NCBI RefSeq assembly: GCF_003254705.1
Contig: NZ_QFYR01000003.1
Coordinates: forward strand, 124,001 to 188,000
Origin: Phenylobacterium deserti
Lineage (GTDB): Bacteria; Pseudomonadota; Alphaproteobacteria; Caulobacterales; Caulobacteraceae
Direction: 5' to 3'
Length of the DNA stretch: 64,000 bases
A program made the translations under genes and the position numbers. The notes under the pieces are model-generated. The model made no database searches. It saw only the letters and a program-made list of their open reading frames with translations, and was not told the origin of the DNA. This document shows, piece after piece, positions 60,219-64,000 of the stretch (position 1 is its first letter; each line of letters starts with the position of its first letter).

Positions 60219-61292
60219 ATGCTGAAGACCACGTTGGCCGGGTGCGCGGCCCTGATGCTGTGCATGACCGCGGCAGGCTCCGCACAGGCTCAGATGGGCA
60301 CCAAGGCGCCGCCCGTGGTCGCCGGCGCCAAGGCCGTGTCGGTCCAGCGGCTCAAGGTCCATTCCAGGGCGCTTGAAGGCAGCCTAGAAGGCGACAGCGC
60401 CGACCGCGAGGTCCTGGTGGTTCTGCCGCCCAGCTATGCGGCCAACCCCAAGCGGCGCTACCCCGTGGTCTACGCCCTTCACGGCTACTCCATCGGGGCG
60501 GAAGAGTGGATCAAGGAGATCCACGTACCGCAGACCATCGAGGGCGCCTTCGCCCAAGGGGCGGGCGAGGTCATCGTCGTCCTGCCCGACAGCAAGACCG
60601 CCCACAACGGCTCCATGTACTCGAGCTCGGTGACCACCGGCGACTTCGAGGCCTTCATCTCGCGCGATCTGGTGGCCTACGTGGACGCCAACTACCGCAC
60701 GCTGGCGCGCCGCGAGAGCCGCGGGCTGGTCGGCCACTCCATGGGCGGCTACGGCGCAACCCGCATCGGCATGCGCCACGCTGATGTCTTCGGCGCGCTG
60801 TATCTGATGAGCCCCTGCTGTCTGTCGCCGCGTCCCGCCGGCGGCTTCCCGGGCGAGAACCCGCCGCAGCTGCCTGAGCTGAAGTCCGTCGCCGATGCGC
60901 AGAAGCTGCCCTGGGCGCTGCGCGCCCAGCTGGCCAGCGCCGCCGCCTGGTCGCCCAACCCCAAGAACCCGCCGCTCTACCTCGACCTGCCGTTCAAGGA
61001 CGGCGCGGTTCAGCCCGACATCCTCGCCAAGTGGACCGCCAATGCGCCTTTGGCCTTCGTCGACCAGTACATCGGCGATCTGCGCCGCTACCGCGCCATC
61101 GCCATCGACGTCGGCGACCGCGACGGCCTGCGCCACGATGCGGCCAAGCTGCACGACGTCCTCGACCGCTACGAGATCGCCAACACCTTCGAAGTCTATC
61201 CGGGCGACCACACCAGCGATGTGGCCTTCCGCTTCCAGAACCAGGTGATGCCGTTCTTCAGCAAGAACCTGAATTTCGGCCCCGCCCGCTGA
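60219..61292 (+). CDS. Secreted esterase-D-like esterase (CE1-type)
   Basis: 357 aa, signal peptide ending AQA-Q near residue 25. YPVVYALHGYSIGAEEW, then GLVGHSMGGYGATRIG (nucleophile Ser), VGDRDGL (Asp) and a C-terminal HTSD His. Similar to esterase D/feruloyl or acetyl esterases acting on glycan side chains. Co-transcribed with GH27 (15 bp apart). Confidence 0.85.
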   Translation: MLKTTLAGCAALMLCMTAAGSAQAQMGTKAPPVVAGAKAVSVQRLKVHSRALEGSLEGDSADREVLVVLPPSYAANPKRRYPVVYALHGYSIGAEEWIKEIHVPQTIEGAFAQGAGEVIVVLPDSKTAHNGSMYSSSVTTGDFEAFISRDLVAYVDANYRTLARRESRGLVGHSMGGYGATRIGMRHADVFGALYLMSPCCLSPRPAGGFPGENPPQLPELKSVADAQKLPWALRAQLASAAAWSPNPKNPPLYLDLPFKDGAVQPDILAKWTANAPLAFVDQYIGDLRRYRAIAIDVGDRDGLRHDAAKLHDVLDRYEIANTFEVYPGDHTSDVAFRFQNQVMPFFSKNLNFGPAR

Positions 61293-61306
61293 AAGGCACG
61301 CCTCCC

Positions 61307-63202
61307 ATGATGAAGCCCCTGGCAAGCCTTCTCGCCCTTGCGCTGGCGACCGCTCCCGTCCCCGCCGCAGCGGCCGACGCCCTGGCGCCGGCCGGGCGCT
61401 GGACCGCCTATGCCAAGGGCGCGGCCAAGCTGCCGCCCATGGGCTGGAACAGCTGGAACGCCTTCACCAGCGACATCGACGAGGAAAAGGTGCTGGCCTC
61501 GGCGCAGGTGATCGTCGACTCCGGCCTGGCGGCGAAGGGCTACCGCTACATCGACATCGATGACGGCTGGTGGCTGCGACGTCGTCAGACCGACGGGCGC
61601 ATGGTGATCCGCGCCGATCGCTTCCCGTCCGCCAAGCTCCCCAACGGCGAGACGAGCTTCAAGCCGCTCACCGACCGCCTGCACCGCATGGGCCTGAAGG
61701 CTGGCATCTATTCGGACATAGGCCGCAACAGCTGCGGCCAGGTGTTCACCTCCACCTTCCCGAACCAACCCGAAGGCAGCGTCGCCGAGCGGGAGGTTGG
61801 TCTCTACGGCCACGTGGACCAGGACATCCGGCTCTACTTCGCCGACTGGGGCTTCGACCTGATCAAGGTCGACGGCTGCGGCATCCGCGGCTTGCCGTCC
61901 ACCGACCCCAAGGTCCGCTCCGGCCAGTACCGCGCCTTCGAGCCGCTGGTGGACGTGGACTCCCTCGGCCGCACCGATGTCGCGGCCGTGCGGGCGCTGT
62001 ACGAGGAGGTCGGCCGCGCGCTGGAGCGGCACAATCCCGACGGCGACTACATCTACTCGATCTGCATCTGGGGCGCGGCCAACGTGCGCGCCTGGGCCAA
62101 GGACGTCGGCAACATGTCCCGCACCAGCGAGGACATCTCGCCCACCTGGAGCCGGATGCTTCACAACCTCGACAGCGCGGCGCGACGGCCGCTCTACGCT
62201 CATCCGGGCTCGTGGAACGACCCGGACATGCTGTTCGTCGGCTCGGGCGAGTTCGACGCCAATCACCTGATCGAGGCGCGCTCCCACTTCAGCCTTTGGG
62301 CCATGCTCAACGCGCCCCTGATCATCGGGTACGACCTGCGCAAGGCGACCAAGGCGCAGATGGACATCCTGGGCGCAGAGAAGATCATCGCCCTGAACCA
62401 GGATCCGGCCGGCAATCAGGCGGTGCTCGCCTTCGACTCCGACGACGTCAGCATCTTCGTGAAGACCCTGGCGTCAGGCGAAAAGGCGGTCGCGATCCTC
62501 AACCGAACCTCGGCGCCAATCGAGGCCATCCTGACCGCGGCTCAGCTGAAGTTCCTCGACAAGGCTGACATCCGCCTCGTGGACGCCTGGACCGGAGAGG
62601 CCATCTCCTTCCAGGGCGAGCGCAAGTTCAGCCTCGCGGCGCGCGAGACACGGGTCTTCACCGCCAGCGGCCCGCGCAAACTGGCCGACGGCGCCTATCT
62701 GTCCGAGCAGCCGGGGCTGGTGAACCCCGCCGAAGATGGCGTGACCGTGCCGGAGGCCGAGCCCCTGATCCATCGCGCCCTGCTGCCCTGGCGCGGCTCG
62801 CGCGGCTCCGGCGAGCCGCCCCGCTACGGCGGTTGGGGTGGGGCTCAGCCCGATCGCACGCCCTACGGCGAGGATCTCGCCATCGGACGCAAGCGCTTCG
62901 ACACCGGCATCGGCGTGCTCGCCAACTCGCGCCTGGAAGTTCGCAACAATGGGGCAGGGCGCTTCACCGCCAGCGTCGGCATCGACGACTCGGCGCGTGA
63001 CCGCAGCCAGCCCGTGACCTTCGAAGTCTATGGCGACGGTCGGCTGCTCACCCGCACCGATCCGCTGCGTTATGGGGCGGCGCCCGTCGCCATCTCGGCC
63101 GATGTGAAGGGCGTGCGGGTGGTCGAGCTGGTGGCGCGAACCTCGCCGGACGTGCGTTTCCCGGACCCGGTTGTCTGGGCTGAGGCCGCGCTTCATCGCT
63201 AG
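61307..63202 (+). CDS. GH27 alpha-galactosidase with NPCBM domain
   Basis: 631 aa, ATG at 61307 (a second ATG follows at once). Signal ends near residue 23. The barrel has PPMGWNSWNAF (43-53), IDIDDGWW (82-89), nucleophile Asp189 in DLIKVDGCG, acid/base Asp276 in SRTSEDIS and HPGSWNDPDML. A C-terminal NPCBM-like module (about 480-631, RGSGEPPRYGGWGG to WAEAALHR) binds carbohydrate. Family members are alpha-galactosidases or beta-L-arabinopyranosidases. Followed by 250 bp with no gene. Confidence 0.9.
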   Translation: MMKPLASLLALALATAPVPAAAADALAPAGRWTAYAKGAAKLPPMGWNSWNAFTSDIDEEKVLASAQVIVDSGLAAKGYRYIDIDDGWWLRRRQTDGRMVIRADRFPSAKLPNGETSFKPLTDRLHRMGLKAGIYSDIGRNSCGQVFTSTFPNQPEGSVAEREVGLYGHVDQDIRLYFADWGFDLIKVDGCGIRGLPSTDPKVRSGQYRAFEPLVDVDSLGRTDVAAVRALYEEVGRALERHNPDGDYIYSICIWGAANVRAWAKDVGNMSRTSEDISPTWSRMLHNLDSAARRPLYAHPGSWNDPDMLFVGSGEFDANHLIEARSHFSLWAMLNAPLIIGYDLRKATKAQMDILGAEKIIALNQDPAGNQAVLAFDSDDVSIFVKTLASGEKAVAILNRTSAPIEAILTAAQLKFLDKADIRLVDAWTGEAISFQGERKFSLAARETRVFTASGPRKLADGAYLSEQPGLVNPAEDGVTVPEAEPLIHRALLPWRGSRGSGEPPRYGGWGGAQPDRTPYGEDLAIGRKRFDTGIGVLANSRLEVRNNGAGRFTASVGIDDSARDRSQPVTFEVYGDGRLLTRTDPLRYGAAPVAISADVKGVRVVELVARTSPDVRFPDPVVWAEAALHR

Positions 63203-63357
63203 GGGCCTCGGCGCCTGCTGAATAGTCAGGCTAACCGCTCGCAACTATGCGTCTGGAAGAAGGCCCTTCGCGGCCGCGTCGTCTCGCGACGTGGCTCTGT
63301 GACTGCTGTTCGTCTTTCGCCGAAAGGCTTGAGCGGGAGCGCTTGAACCCCGCTAAT

Positions 63358-63368
63358 TTGTCTGACAA
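63358..63368. promoter_or_regulatory. Operator-like palindrome TTGTCTGACAA
   Basis: A perfect odd palindrome upstream of the carboxylesterase gene (start 63455), next to a TAATTT that may serve as -10. A weaker TAGTCAGGCTA is at 63223-63233 just after the GH27 gene. Confidence 0.6.
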
Positions 63369-63454
63369 CTAATTCGCTCTGCGTGCTCAAACAGTCACGC
63401 CTGGCGGGGGTCATGAGCTCTCCCAGACAAACAGAACATAGGGGAGGGCCCGCC

Positions 63455-64000
63455 ATGGCGGAGCAAGATCGGACCGGCGTCAGCCGTCGTGCAGCCTTTG
63501 GATTGGCCGCTGCCGCGGGCGCCGGCCTTGCCGCAGCGGGTTCGGCCAGCGCCTATCCGGCGCAGAACGGCGAGCGCAGCGGACCGCGCGGCGCTTCGAC
63601 CCCGCGTTCCGCGGTGGCTCGCACGCAGTATGGCCTAGTGCGCGGCTACGTCGCTGGCGACGTCTACCAGTTCAAGGGCGTGCCATACGGCGCCGACACA
63701 GGCGGCGCGAACCGCTGGCTGCCGGCCAAGCCGCCCGCCCGTTGGCAAGGCGAGCTGAACGCGCTCGCCTACGGCCCCAACAGCCCTCAGGACCCGCACA
63801 ACTTTCGCGCGGTCGAGCACACCTTTCTCCAGCAGTGGACCGACGGCTACTGGGGCGAGGACATGCTCAAGCTGAACATCTGGACGCCCTCGCTCCAGGG
63901 CAACCGGCCCGTCATGGTCTACTTCCATGGCGGCGGCTTCAGCTTCGGCTCGGCTTATGAGCTGGCCTCGCACGACGGCGCTCAGATGGCCCGCAACCAC
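63455..64000 (+). CDS. Type-B carboxylesterase, N-terminal part (cut by window end)
   Basis: 182 residues up to the window end. Twin-arginine-type signal SRRAAFGLAAAAGAGLAAAG, then TQYGLVRGYVAGDVYQFKGVPYG, WGEDMLKLNIWTP and VMVYFHGGGFSFGS, the conserved type-B carboxylesterase start with oxyanion-hole glycines. The nucleophile and later residues lie outside. SD GGGGAGGG precedes the ATG. Probably an ester-cleaving enzyme of the same locus. Confidence 0.9.
   Translation, partial: MAEQDRTGVSRRAAFGLAAAAGAGLAAAGSASAYPAQNGERSGPRGASTPRSAVARTQYGLVRGYVAGDVYQFKGVPYGADTGGANRWLPAKPPARWQGELNALAYGPNSPQDPHNFRAVEHTFLQQWTDGYWGEDMLKLNIWTPSLQGNRPVMVYFHGGGFSFGSAYELASHDGAQMARNH

Overview
The window is high-GC DNA whose chromosomal genes (RlpA/SPOR lipoprotein, tmk-holB-tatD cluster, very large TonB-dependent receptors paired with tryptophan-halogenase-like flavoproteins, SapC and cupin-like proteins) point to an alphaproteobacterium of the Caulobacteraceae type (Caulobacter/Phenylobacterium/Brevundimonas). 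The assignment rests on gene content and family resemblance only; no rRNA or marker phylogeny is available here.

Region 1 (1 to about 26,140) is the right part of a prophage with a short-tailed (podovirus, P22-like) virion plan: small and large terminase, portal, a GroES-like co-chaperonin, a DUF2829/Tad2-like putative anti-defence protein, scaffold, decoration and major capsid proteins, gp4-like and gp10-like tail accessory proteins, a beta-helix tailspike followed at once by an acyltransferase, four putative internal/ejection proteins, a second beta-helix fibre, an opposite-strand methyltransferase, a lysis region (membrane protein, metallophosphoesterase, GH108 muramidase, lipoprotein, DUF1353) and a set of very small accessory genes on both strands. 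Most genes are chained by ATGA, GTGA or TGATG overlaps. The large terminase is split into two frames exactly at the ATPase/nuclease boundary. No integrase, repressor or replication genes are in the window; they must lie to the left. The prophage abuts the 3' end of a tRNA-Ser(TGA) gene at 26,143-26,232, the likely attachment site.

Region 2 (26,349-32,975) is a chromosomal housekeeping block on the plus strand: rlpA-like, tmk, holB, tatD-like, an MBL-fold hydrolase, purN, a patatin-like phospholipase and a small basic protein.

Region 3 (32,972 to the end) is an accessory outer-membrane uptake and glycan-degradation locus. It holds two TonB-dependent receptors, five flavin-dependent tryptophan-halogenase-like proteins (four in tandem, one of them degenerate at the catalytic lysine), two paralogous cupin/JmjC-like proteins, a DUF6445-type 2OG-Fe(II) oxygenase, a SapC-family protein, and a carbohydrate-active set: GH3 with PA14, GH51, GH95, GH27 with NPCBM, two secreted alpha/beta-hydrolases, an esterase-D-like esterase and a type-B carboxylesterase cut by the window end. 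The enzyme mix fits a substituted plant heteroxylan or arabinogalactan. A short palindrome of the form T(T/A)GTCNGACAA lies at or just past the predicted -10 of four enzyme-encoding promoters and suggests one GntR/FadR-type regulon. The most likely undescribed system here is the recurring receptor/halogenase/cupin/SapC module and what its oxidative chemistry does to ligands or surface molecules.
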